Both the position numbers and the translations under genes were made by a program. 64,000 nt of DNA from Lachnospiraceae bacterium (GTDB lineage Bacteria; Bacillota; Clostridia; Lachnospirales; Anaerotignaceae): NCBI GenBank assembly GCA_003543235.1, contig DPJA01000039.1, forward strand, positions 1-64,000, read 5' to 3'. Shown piece after piece: positions 26,618 to 34,879 of this stretch. Below the pieces are notes generated by a model, which made no database searches, had not been told where the DNA came from, and saw only the letters and a list, made by a program, of their open reading frames with translations. The stretch's first letter is position 1; each line of letters starts with the position of its first letter.

Positions 26618-27124
26618 TTATTTTGCCTTGTCAATAATTAACGAGTTTATAAGTTTTTTTCCAGTTTCGGTGACAAAAATTTTATCCCTTAACTTTTCAT
26701 AGTCAGTTTCATTAGGGAATTCTTTTTCATCTATGTTTACAATAAAATCCGCCTCTATAAGCATCTGCAAAAGATTATTTTCTTTTATTGTATATGTATG
26801 GTGATGACCAATAAGATAACATATTTCCTCAACCTGTTTAAGGCTGTAACCTAGCTCTAAAAGCTGTGGTCTTGCCACGTCGGGTCCAAGCTTTTGCTGA
26901 TAATCTCCTGACGCACATTTGTAAATTTCCTCTGCCTTATGTATACCTATATCGTGAAAAACTGCCGATGCCTCTAATATTTCCAATTCCTTATCGTTCA
27001 AATTTTCCCCTGCACCTATGGCACTAGCAAAGCCAAAAACTTTAAGTGCATGATTAATTCTTCTTAAATCAGGAGCATTATATTCAATCATTTTTCTTAT
27101 AGCCAATGCTGTTTTGTCAGACAT
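26618..27124 (-). CDS. HD-domain phosphohydrolase
   Basis: A 168-residue HD protein. The metal site is visible as NHALKVFGFA (His near 21), FHDIGIH (His-Asp near 54-55) and GHHHTYTIKE near 105-108. Such stand-alone HD proteins hydrolyse phosphate esters, often of nucleotides or cyclic dinucleotides; the substrate cannot be told here. GGAGGG lies 6 bases before the ATG. It is upstream of murA on the same strand and divergent from pfkA. Confidence 0.82.
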   Translation of the reverse strand: MSDKTALAIRKMIEYNAPDLRRINHALKVFGFASAIGAGENLNDKELEILEASAVFHDIGIHKAEEIYKCASGDYQQKLGPDVARPQLLELGYSLKQVEEICYLIGHHHTYTIKENNLLQMLIEADFIVNIDEKEFPNETDYEKLRDKIFVTETGKKLINSLIIDKAK

Positions 27125-27286
27125 TTTTCCCTCCGTTCCAACTATTCACAAAATCTATTTTTATTATTATAAAATAGTTTTTACCAAAAGTCAAAATCAA
27201 TACTCTTTAAATTATATATACATATATATAAAGGATGTATTGTTAAAATACTGCTAAAAACATCAATAAATGCACCTATTATTTAT

Positions 27287-27315
27287 TTTACAAAAAAAAT
27301 TATTTGGTATATAAT
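27287..27315 (+). promoter_or_regulatory. Vegetative promoter of the phosphofructokinase gene
   Basis: TTTACA (27287-27292), 17-base spacer, perfect TATAAT (27310-27315). It would give a leader of about 70 bases before the ATG at 27393. The rest of the 268-base gap upstream is AT-rich without other structure I can name. Confidence 0.72.
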
Positions 27316-27392
27316 ATGTCAGTAACTCTGGTAAATATATATGCCTGAACAGATTTACAACGAAGCAAACATTATGATTTGGAGGAAAAAAT

Positions 27393-28508
27393 ATGGCAAA
27401 GAAAAAAATAGCTGTTTTAACAGGCGGTGGAGATGCCCCGGGCTTAAATGCAGTAATTTATACCCTCACAAAAACCTGTATTCTTAAATATAATTACGAC
27501 GTTATCGGGTATAAATTTGGCTACCGTGGCTTGTATACAAATGATTTTATGCCCCTAACCCTTGAAAATACAACTGGCATTATGCATAAGGGCGGTTCAA
27601 TTTTATATAGTTCAAACAAAGATAACCTTTTCGACTATAAGCTTATGGAAAATGGCGTAGCAGTACGCAAAGATGTATCCCATGTAGCTGTTGAAAACCT
27701 TAAAAAAGAAGGTGTAGACACTCTTGTTGTTTTAGGCGGCGATGGAACGCTTACCAGTGCTCGTGATTTTTCACGTCTTGGCGTAAACGTAATTGGTGTG
27801 CCAAAAACTATTGATAACGACCTTTTAGCTACCGAGCGTACCTTTGGTTTTGATACTGCTGTTAACATTGTTACAGAAGCATTGGGCAGACTTCACACTA
27901 CTGCTGAAAGTCATCACCGAATAATTGTTGTGGAAGTAATGGGACGTAATGCCGGATGGATTGCTCTTCATGGAGGTCTTGCAGGCAGTGCAGATATTAT
28001 TCTTTTGCCTGAAATTCCATACACACTGGATAACATTGTGCAAAAAATACATGAACGTGACAACCGTGGAAAACTTTTCACCATAATTGTAGTTTCAGAA
28101 GGTGCAAAAGAACTTGGTGGCGAGGTTACTGTTAACAGAGTTGTAGCTGATAGTCCAGACCCTATTCGTCTTGGCGGCATTGCCAACAAGCTTACCTATC
28201 AGCTTGAACAGCGTTTAGGCGAAGAGCATGAAGTTCGCCCTGTTGTTCTTGGCCACACTCAGCGTGGTGGGGAAACATCTGCCTTTGACAGAATACTGTC
28301 TGCTCGTTATGGCTCATATGCAGCCCGACTAATTCACGAAGAAAAATTTGGTATGATGGTTCGACTTAAAGGCAGTGAAATAGGTCACGTTCCCCTTGAA
28401 GAGGTTATTGGTGCACAAAAACTTGTTGACCCTAACGGTGAACTTGTGGGTGTAGCAAGAGATTTAGGAGTTTCATTTGGTGATAAACCTGTAAATAGAG
28501 CAAAATAA
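27393..28508 (+). CDS. 6-phosphofructokinase, phosphoryl donor uncertain
   Basis: Phosphorylates fructose 6-phosphate to the 1,6-bisphosphate in glycolysis. The 371-residue protein has GGGDAPGLNAVIY near 9, GGDGTLTSA near 112, PKTIDNDL near 133 with the catalytic Asp, and MGRNAGWIALHGGLAG near 180. In Escherichia coli numbering the key sites are Gly104 (as in ATP enzymes) and Lys124 (as in PPi enzymes). The Gly/Lys combination is known from ATP-dependent actinobacterial PFKs of this long clade, so ATP is more likely, but PPi is not excluded. TTGGAGGA precedes the ATG by 8 bases. The gene is monocistronic, with its own promoter and terminator. Confidence 0.93.
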   Translation: MAKKKIAVLTGGGDAPGLNAVIYTLTKTCILKYNYDVIGYKFGYRGLYTNDFMPLTLENTTGIMHKGGSILYSSNKDNLFDYKLMENGVAVRKDVSHVAVENLKKEGVDTLVVLGGDGTLTSARDFSRLGVNVIGVPKTIDNDLLATERTFGFDTAVNIVTEALGRLHTTAESHHRIIVVEVMGRNAGWIALHGGLAGSADIILLPEIPYTLDNIVQKIHERDNRGKLFTIIVVSEGAKELGGEVTVNRVVADSPDPIRLGGIANKLTYQLEQRLGEEHEVRPVVLGHTQRGGETSAFDRILSARYGSYAARLIHEEKFGMMVRLKGSEIGHVPLEEVIGAQKLVDPNGELVGVARDLGVSFGDKPVNRAK

Positions 28509-28510
28509 AA

Positions 28511-28550
28511 ACGAGGGTCAAAATGTGAGTATTCCCATTTTGACCCTCGT
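28511..28550. terminator. Bidirectional intrinsic terminator
   Basis: A perfect 15-bp stem (ACGAGGGTCAAAATG at 28511-28525 and its complement at 28536-28550) with a ten-base loop, T-rich on the plus side and A-rich on the other. It separates the phosphofructokinase gene from the convergent nucleotidyltransferase. Confidence 0.9.
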
Positions 28551-28590
28551 TATTTGTTTTCACAATTTTGGACTTCTATTGTGCCCCAAA

Positions 28591-29343
28591 TTATACTAAT
28601 GAATGTTTTGAATTCTCAAATATTTCAGACACTTCTTTAAGGCTTTTTGGTGTTCCTATGTCATAGCATTCCTGATTAAATGTAAAAGCATAAACATCTT
28701 TTCTTTTGTATAACCACTCCACAAAATATCCTGGTGCATCTGGCTTATTACCCTCTGCTATGTATTGCTCAAACATAGGTATTGTGTCTTTTTTATACAT
28801 ATAAGTTGCAAAAACCACAAGATTGCTTTTTGGATTTTCTGGTTTTTCCTCAATATCTATAACTTTTCCATCCTTGTTGATTTCCGCAATGCCAAACTGC
28901 TTCAGCATTTCTTTATCCTCGAAAGGCTTAACACAAACACAGTCCTTATCCATTGCTTTAAAGTAATCAAAATATTCTTTAAGGCTATAAGTAAACAGGT
29001 TGTCCCCTGCAATTACAACTATTTCATCAGTTATTTGCTCCTGTTTAATAGTGTAAAGAATATCTCCTATTGCACCTCTTCTTGTTTCCTCGCTCTCAGT
29101 ACCATCATCAATTACCTTAACAGGCTTTTTTATTGTATGAGCCTTTGCCCATGCTTCAAATTGGTCTGCAAATTTATGGTTGCTTACCACAAACACTTCA
29201 TCTATTTGCGGAATTGTTTCTATCTGCTCCATTATATAATCAATAATTGGCTTTTTATTTATTGGCAATAATGCCTTCGGAATATTAATAGTTAATGGAT
29301 AAAGCCTTGTAGCGTAGCCTGCCACTAGTATTATCGCCTTCAT
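28591..29343 (-). CDS. Sugar-phosphate nucleotidyltransferase
   Basis: A 250-residue nucleotidyltransferase that would join a nucleotide to a sugar 1-phosphate. The N-terminus (MKAIILVAGYATRLYPLT, then PKALLPINKKPIIDY) is the signature of the RmlA/GlmU-type fold; the common GxGTR is here GYATR. AGDNLF near 124-129 holds the metal-binding Asp, and IEEKPENPKS follows. It is shorter than RmlA (about 290). Which sugar and nucleotide are used is not clear. The ATG overlaps the stop of the pseudouridine synthase gene (ATGA), so the two are translationally linked. Confidence 0.86.
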   Translation of the reverse strand: MKAIILVAGYATRLYPLTINIPKALLPINKKPIIDYIMEQIETIPQIDEVFVVSNHKFADQFEAWAKAHTIKKPVKVIDDGTESEETRRGAIGDILYTIKQEQITDEIVVIAGDNLFTYSLKEYFDYFKAMDKDCVCVKPFEDKEMLKQFGIAEINKDGKVIDIEEKPENPKSNLVVFATYMYKKDTIPMFEQYIAEGNKPDAPGYFVEWLYKRKDVYAFTFNQECYDIGTPKSLKEVSEIFENSKHSLV

Positions 29344-30344
29344 TCCTGCACCTCCGTATTCTCCTGCAACAAATCATTTCCAAAATAATCACGTTTAATA
29401 ATTTCAAGGTTATCTGTAAGCTTAGCAACAAATTCCTTGCCATAAAGATAACTAAGCGGTCCTTCACTTTCCTGCCATACAACACGGTACGCAAACAGAA
29501 ATTGATTGTTTAATCCATATTTTTCACGAAAAACACGGTTGACACGTTCTTCTCCATACTTTCTGTCACCAATAACAAGGTAACCCATTGCTTTAAGGTG
29601 AGCTCTAATTTGATGGGATTTACCAGTAATCAAGTCAATTTCCAAAAGGGAGAACTTGTCCCTTACAGCCAGTGGCTTAACCTTTGTGTAAATTTTTTTT
29701 GCCCCAGGTGTTTCTTTTTTAAGCACCTTAACCTGGTTAGTTGTTGCATCTTTTATGTGGTACCCAAAAAATTCTTTTTCCTCAGTCATTTCCCCACGCA
29801 CCATGGTGATATAATATTTTTTAAGCTTGCGTTCAGCAATAACACGGTTAATCTCCTGCACCGCAGATAAATTCTTGCCAGCAATAACTATTCCACCTGT
29901 ATTTCTATCTAAACGGTTGCAAATTGCAGGCGTAAATGAATTTTCTTTAGACGGAGTGTACTGTCCCTTTTGACTTAAATAGTACAATATCTGGTCTACC
30001 AAAGTGTCTGTATCCGTGCTTTTTTCGGGATGTGACAAAAGACCTGCTGGCTTGCTTACCATAAGAATGTTATCGTCCTCATACACAATGCCAAAATGAC
30101 GCTCAGCTTTTTGCAGTGTTTTTTCCTCCATAAAACTGTCCATAGTTTCATCTGCAAGGAACATCTGTAAGCTATCGCCATCTTTAAGCATTTCGCCACC
30201 CTCGGCTTTTTTGTTGTTATATTTAATGCGTTTTTTTCTAAGCATTTTATAAACAAAGGATTTTGGTGCTGTATTAAAATATTTAAGTAGGAATTTATCA
30301 AGTCGCTGATTTTCCTCTCTCTCAGTAATATTTATTTCCTTCAT
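29340..30344 (-). CDS. RluC/RluD-family rRNA pseudouridine synthase
   Basis: Isomerises uridine to pseudouridine in RNA, probably 23S rRNA. The 334 residues contain an N-terminal S4 RNA-binding domain (about 10-70, RLDKFLLKYF) and the catalytic domain with CNRLDRNTGGIVIAGKN near 140-156, where Asp is the nucleophile, and ITGKSHQIRAHLKAMGY near 240. The sequence is closest to the RluC/RluD group. AAAAGGAG precedes the ATG by 8 bases. It lies 13 bases behind prfB, so translation-related genes cluster here. Confidence 0.92.
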   Translation of the reverse strand: MKEINITEREENQRLDKFLLKYFNTAPKSFVYKMLRKKRIKYNNKKAEGGEMLKDGDSLQMFLADETMDSFMEEKTLQKAERHFGIVYEDDNILMVSKPAGLLSHPEKSTDTDTLVDQILYYLSQKGQYTPSKENSFTPAICNRLDRNTGGIVIAGKNLSAVQEINRVIAERKLKKYYITMVRGEMTEEKEFFGYHIKDATTNQVKVLKKETPGAKKIYTKVKPLAVRDKFSLLEIDLITGKSHQIRAHLKAMGYLVIGDRKYGEERVNRVFREKYGLNNQFLFAYRVVWQESEGPLSYLYGKEFVAKLTDNLEIIKRDYFGNDLLQENTEVQE

Positions 30345-30357
30345 ACCAAAACTCCTT

Positions 30358-31462
30358 TTAACTGTGTATCCAGCCTAAATACGCATTCATAAAGCTGTCA
30401 ATATTACCATCCATAACGGCATTTACGTTTCCTGTTTCCTCGCCTGTGCGGTTATCCTTTACCATGGTGTATGGCATAAATACGTAAGAGCGTATCTGAC
30501 TGCCCCAACCAATTTCTTTAATATCGCCACGTATCTCTGCCAATTTTTGCATCTGCTCTTCAATTTTTATTTCAAGCAGCTTGCTTTTAAGCATTTTCAT
30601 AGCCCTGTCCTTGTTGCTGTGCTGGCTTCTTTCGTTCTGGCACTGCACTACAACCCCAGTAGGTATATGAGTAATACGAATAGCTGATGATGTTTTGTTT
30701 ACGTGCTGACCGCCTGCACCACTGGCACGATAGGTATCCACACGTATATCATCGGTGTTAACAACAATGTCCATATCATCGCTTATTTCTGGCATAACAT
30801 CTGCACTTGCAAAGGAAGTATGCCGTCTGCCCGATGAGTCAAAGGGAGAAACACGCACAAGACGATGTACTCCCTTTTCACTTTTAAGGTAGCCATAGGC
30901 ATTTTCACCGTTTATCTGGAAGGTTACAGACTTAACGCCAGCTTCGTCCCCAGCAAGATAATCTAGCGTTTCCACATTGAAACCACGTTTTTCCGCCCAT
31001 CTGAAGTACATACGCATAAGCATACTTACCCAGTCACAAGCTTCTGTTCCGCCAGCACCTGCGTGCAAGGTTACAATTGCATTTTCCTTGTCATACTGAC
31101 CATCCAGTAAGGTTGAAATTTTAAGACGGTCAAACTCGTCAACAAAGGCATCTCTAAGCTGTTTTGCCTCCTCAAGAAGTTCCTCGTCATCTTCTTCCTT
31201 GCCCATTTCTATAATTGTGTAAATGTCCTCATATTTGCTTACAAGTGCATCATAACCGCCTACCTTAGCCTTTAATGCCGAGGTTTGCTGTAATATTTTT
31301 TTGCTTTTTTCCATGTCGTTCCAGAAATCAGGGTCGGCACATATGTCCTCAAGTTCACTTATTTTGTCTCTACTGTTATCGACGTCAAAGTGAAGCCCCC
31401 ATTTCCTTTAATTTTTCGTCGTAAGCTGAAAGCTCCACGCCCATTTGGTCTAACTCAAACAT
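30358..31462 (-). CDS. prfB: Peptide chain release factor 2, with programmed +1 frameshift
   Basis: RF2 ends translation at UGA and UAA. The gene is in two frames. From the ATG at 31460-31462 (AGGGG 9 bases upstream) 25 codons run to an in-frame TGA at 31385-31387. Skipping base 31387 continues the frame from 31386 to the stop at 30358, giving 367 residues, the normal RF2 length. The joined sequence (GASL/DVDNSRDKISELE, then ADPDFWND) fits RF2. The tRNA-mimic SPF motif (SPFDSSGRRH) and the catalytic GGQ (GAGGQHVNK) are present. This is the known autoregulation: when RF2 is scarce the ribosome pauses at UGA and shifts. It is followed closely by the pseudouridine synthase. Confidence 0.96.
31384..31400 (-). 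promoter_or_regulatory. prfB frameshift site
   Basis: On the minus strand GGGGG (31396-31400), five bases, then CTT TGA C (31384-31390). This is the slippery CUU-UGA-C of RF2 with an SD-like G run upstream. The spacing from G run to CUU is five bases; in Escherichia coli it is three. Confidence 0.92.
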
Positions 31463-31530
31463 TAAATTCAACCCCTTTTATAAAAAGATATTATTGTATA
31501 ACAAATTCCCATTAAACCTTTTATATTTTT

Positions 31531-34098
31531 TTATTTACCACAGCATTGCTTATATTTTTTGCCACTGCCACAAGGGCAAGGGTCATTTCTTCCTACTTTT
31601 TCTTCTTTTCTAGTTTTAGGCTTTTTCCCAAGGCTATCATCCTTGTTGGTAAACATAGGCTGCTGCACCTCTTCACGCTTTGGCTCCGTTACAATGCGAA
31701 CATGATATAATCCACGTAATGTATCAACCTGAATATTTTGGCTAAGCTCGTTAAACATATCAAAACTTACATATTTGTATTCAATAAGTGGGTCACGCTG
31801 TGCAAATGCGTGTAAGCCAATGCCCTGACGCATCTGGTCCATATCATCAATGTGGTCCATCCACTTCTGGTCAATCACACGCAGCATAATAACTCTTTCC
31901 AGCTCACGCATACGCTCTGGGTCGCCAATTTCAGCCTCTTTCATCTCGTAAAGGTGCTGAGCCTTTTCAATAACGTCTTGTGTAAATTTTTCTTTAGTTA
32001 TTTTTTCAAGGTCATCTTTATCAACACTAACCATGCCAATTGGTATAATTGGGTTTATGTATTCATTAAATGACTTAAAATCCCAATTTTCAGGATATTG
32101 AATTTCTCCTGCACAAATATTCACTGCCTTTTCGCAAACGTCATTAATCATTTTAATTATGCTGTCACGAAGATTTTCACCAAAAAGTACACGTCTGCGT
32201 TCGCCATATATAATTTCTCTTTGGTCATTCATTACCTGGTCATAATCCAACAAATGCTTACGAACGGAAAAGTTATTACCCTCTACCTTTTTCTGTGCAT
32301 TTTCAATTGCACGACCAAGCATTGCGTGTTCAATTGGGTCATCCTCTTCAAGGCCTAAACTGTCAACAATTTTCATGGTTCTTTCAGAGCCAAAAAGACG
32401 CATTAAATCATCTTCTAAAGAAATATAGAAACGTGATTCCCCTGGGTCGCCTTGTCGTCCTGAACGTCCACGAAGCTGATTATCAATACGGCGTGATTCA
32501 TGTCGCTCCGTACCAATAATTTTAAGTCCGCCAACCTCTTTTACGCCATCTCCAAGCTTAATGTCAGTACCACGACCTGCCATGTTGGTAGCAATTGTAA
32601 CGGCATTCATCTGTCCTGCAAGAGATACAATTTCAGCCTCTTTTTCGTGAAATTTTGCATTCAGAACTTGGTGCTTTATACCGTCTTTTTTAAGCAAATG
32701 ACTAAGTTCTTCAGATTTATCTATCGTAACTGTACCAACAAGTACAGGCTGTCCCTTAATATGTGCTGCCTCAATTTCTTTAACAACGGCACGAAATTTA
32801 GCCGCCTCACTGCGGTAAACAATGTCATTTTTGTCAATACGCTTTATAGGCACATTTGTAGGAATAACAACAACGTCCATGTTGTAAATGTTTCTAAACT
32901 CGCTTTCTTCTGTTTGTGCAGTACCTGTCATTCCGGATTTTTTAACATATTTGTTAAAGAAATTCTGGAAAGTAATTGTTGCAAGTGTTCTGCTTTCACG
33001 GTTAACCTCTACATTTTCTTTTGCTTCAATAGCCTGATGAAGACCGTCAGAGTATCTTCTTCCTGGCATAAGACGACCTGTAAATTCGTCTACAATCATA
33101 ACCGTTTCTTCCTGCACAACGTAATCTTTATCTCTAAACATCTGATAGTTTGCTTTCAGAGCATTGTTTATGTGGTGCAAAATTTCCATATTTTCTGGGT
33201 CTGAAAGGTTGTCGATGTTAAAGAATTTCTCTGCTCTGTCAACACCTTCTTGTGTAAGGGTAACTGTTTTAGCCTTTTCATCTACAACAAAGTCGCCCTC
33301 TTCTTGCAGCTCTTCTTTCATAAGTGGATTAAGTGCCTCTTCCTCGTTAAGGATACGACCTTTTTTAAGTCCCTTTACTAAAGAATCCGCAACCTGATAG
33401 AGATGGGTACTTTTTGAGCCACTGCCAGATATAATAAGTGGCGTTCTTGCCTCATCAATAAGCACCGAGTCAACCTCGTCAATGATAGCATAATGCAATC
33501 CACGCTGAACCATATTTTCTTTTCTTACAACCATGTTGTCACGAAGATAATCAAAACCAAGTTCATTATTTGTTGCATAGGTAATATCGCAGTTATATGC
33601 CGCACGTCTTTGCTCATTGTCCAAACCATTAAGCACAACGCCAACTGTAAGTCCAAGGAATTTAAAAATCTGTCCCATCCACTCTGAGTCACGGTTTGCA
33701 AGGTAGTCATTTACAGTAACAACGTGCACGCCTTCTCCTGAAAGTGCATTAAGATATGCAGGTAATGTACCAACAAGGGTTTTACCTTCACCTGTTTTCA
33801 TCTCTGCTATACGCCCTTGATGCAGAACAACACCACCAATAAGCTGTGTGTCAAAGTGACGCATTCCCATAACTCTTTTTGAAGCTTCTCTAACTAAAGC
33901 ATATGCCTCAGGAAGTAAGTCATCCAGTGTTTCTCCATTTTTATATCTTTCTTTAAACTCTTCTGTTTTTGCTCTAAGCTCATCATCCGTTAAAGGTTCC
34001 AACGCAGGCTCAAAGGTGTTAATTTTTGCAACAATTGGTTGAATTTTTTTAATTTCCTTTTCACTGTAGTTGCCAAAAATTTTTTCCAAAAAACTCAT
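31531..34098 (-). CDS. secA: Protein translocase ATPase subunit SecA
   Basis: Motor of the Sec export pathway, driving proteins through SecYEG at the membrane. The 855 residues have Walker A (MKTGEGKTLV, about 99-108), Walker B (IIDEVDSVLIDEA near 207), the preprotein cross-linking domain, TNMAGRGTDIKLG and QLRGRSGRQGDPG of the second motor domain, and the C-terminal zinc finger RNDPCPCGSGKKYKQCC, which binds SecB or lipids. GAGGTG precedes the ATG. Upstream, about 240 bases up to the lipoprotein terminator are AT-rich; I see no firm promoter or structured leader there. Confidence 0.98.
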   Translation of the reverse strand: MSFLEKIFGNYSEKEIKKIQPIVAKINTFEPALEPLTDDELRAKTEEFKERYKNGETLDDLLPEAYALVREASKRVMGMRHFDTQLIGGVVLHQGRIAEMKTGEGKTLVGTLPAYLNALSGEGVHVVTVNDYLANRDSEWMGQIFKFLGLTVGVVLNGLDNEQRRAAYNCDITYATNNELGFDYLRDNMVVRKENMVQRGLHYAIIDEVDSVLIDEARTPLIISGSGSKSTHLYQVADSLVKGLKKGRILNEEEALNPLMKEELQEEGDFVVDEKAKTVTLTQEGVDRAEKFFNIDNLSDPENMEILHHINNALKANYQMFRDKDYVVQEETVMIVDEFTGRLMPGRRYSDGLHQAIEAKENVEVNRESRTLATITFQNFFNKYVKKSGMTGTAQTEESEFRNIYNMDVVVIPTNVPIKRIDKNDIVYRSEAAKFRAVVKEIEAAHIKGQPVLVGTVTIDKSEELSHLLKKDGIKHQVLNAKFHEKEAEIVSLAGQMNAVTIATNMAGRGTDIKLGDGVKEVGGLKIIGTERHESRRIDNQLRGRSGRQGDPGESRFYISLEDDLMRLFGSERTMKIVDSLGLEEDDPIEHAMLGRAIENAQKKVEGNNFSVRKHLLDYDQVMNDQREIIYGERRRVLFGENLRDSIIKMINDVCEKAVNICAGEIQYPENWDFKSFNEYINPIIPIGMVSVDKDDLEKITKEKFTQDVIEKAQHLYEMKEAEIGDPERMRELERVIMLRVIDQKWMDHIDDMDQMRQGIGLHAFAQRDPLIEYKYVSFDMFNELSQNIQVDTLRGLYHVRIVTEPKREEVQQPMFTNKDDSLGKKPKTRKEEKVGRNDPCPCGSGKKYKQCCGK

Positions 34099-34340
34099 CT
34101 TTTATTTCACCTCAAAATTTTATTTTTAATAACCATAGTCTATAGGTTTGCCTTTTCATAAATATACTCAATATACGTATTCGTCCACCGTTTAGTTTAA
34201 CAGATAACGTGCTTTGCCGCAATATAAATAAACAATTGTTAAAAAAAATGTTACATATTAGTATTTTTTTTTGCACTAAATCTTTCTAAATTATGTATAT
34301 GTAGCCTGTTGAATATTTTTAACTACATTTATTTAATTAA

Positions 34341-34375
34341 AATCAGAGTGCAATTATAAAAGTTGCACTCCGATT
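34341..34375 (-). terminator. Intrinsic terminator of the small lipoprotein gene
   Basis: AATC-GAGTGCAA type stem of 12 pairs with one A-C mismatch (34341-34353 with 34363-34375), loop of nine, followed on the minus strand by a mixed T/A tail. On the plus side it is followed by TTTTT. Confidence 0.65.
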
Positions 34376-34398
34376 TTTGTTTTCATTTTATCCTAAAA

Positions 34399-34737
34399 TT
34401 AATCTCCAGTAACTGCATTATACGTTTTATCGTTAGCCGTACCTAAATCATTTTGTATACTGCCCTGACGATAACTGTTGTCCATATAGGTGGTGTAGCC
34501 TGAATCATTATCAAGCAGTCCATTATTATAGTCAGTTCCGTAAGTTCCATAAGGTCCATAGTAACCCGTTCTATCTCCATCTGTTAATCCAGTATTTTCT
34601 GGGCCAAAATAATCCCCTACATATCCGTTGCCATCAATAGCACGCCCAAGGTTTGTTCCCGTTTTACCCGCTGCACATCCAGCAAATGTTGCACCAATCA
34701 TTGCAAGTGTAATTATAGCAATTAATCTGGTTTTCAT
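34399..34737 (-). CDS. Small Tyr/Gly/Asp-rich lipoprotein
   Basis: A 112-residue protein with a lipoprotein signal: MKTRLIAIITLAMIGATFAGC, lipobox FAGC with Cys at 21. The mature part is low-complexity and rich in Gly, Tyr, Asp and Asn, with loose repeats of GY/YG such as TGYYGPYGTYGTDYN. That resembles surface-exposed flexible or adhesive segments. AGGAGGA lies 7 bases before the ATG and a terminator follows, so it is a single-gene unit between secA and malQ. I recognise no family; function unknown. Confidence 0.75.
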   Translation of the reverse strand: MKTRLIAIITLAMIGATFAGCAAGKTGTNLGRAIDGNGYVGDYFGPENTGLTDGDRTGYYGPYGTYGTDYNNGLLDNDSGYTTYMDNSYRQGSIQNDLGTANDKTYNAVTGD

Positions 34738-34879
34738 AAGTTTCCTCCTTTATATAATAAAGTTTCAAAAAAATTATTTAAAATTTTCTTGTATTGCTTC
34801 ACTATTTTCTGTAAAATCAAAATTATAATACTGTACTTACAATGGCACTTTATGAATTTTTTCTTTAAGGAGTTAAATT

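Noticed and set aside
30358..31386. prfB seen as a broken gene
   Set aside because: The TGA at 31385-31387 is the known programmed frameshift, and joining the frames restores all of RF2.
32500..33204. Long plus-strand frame opposite secA
   Set aside because: Antisense to conserved SecA motor motifs and without a start signal.
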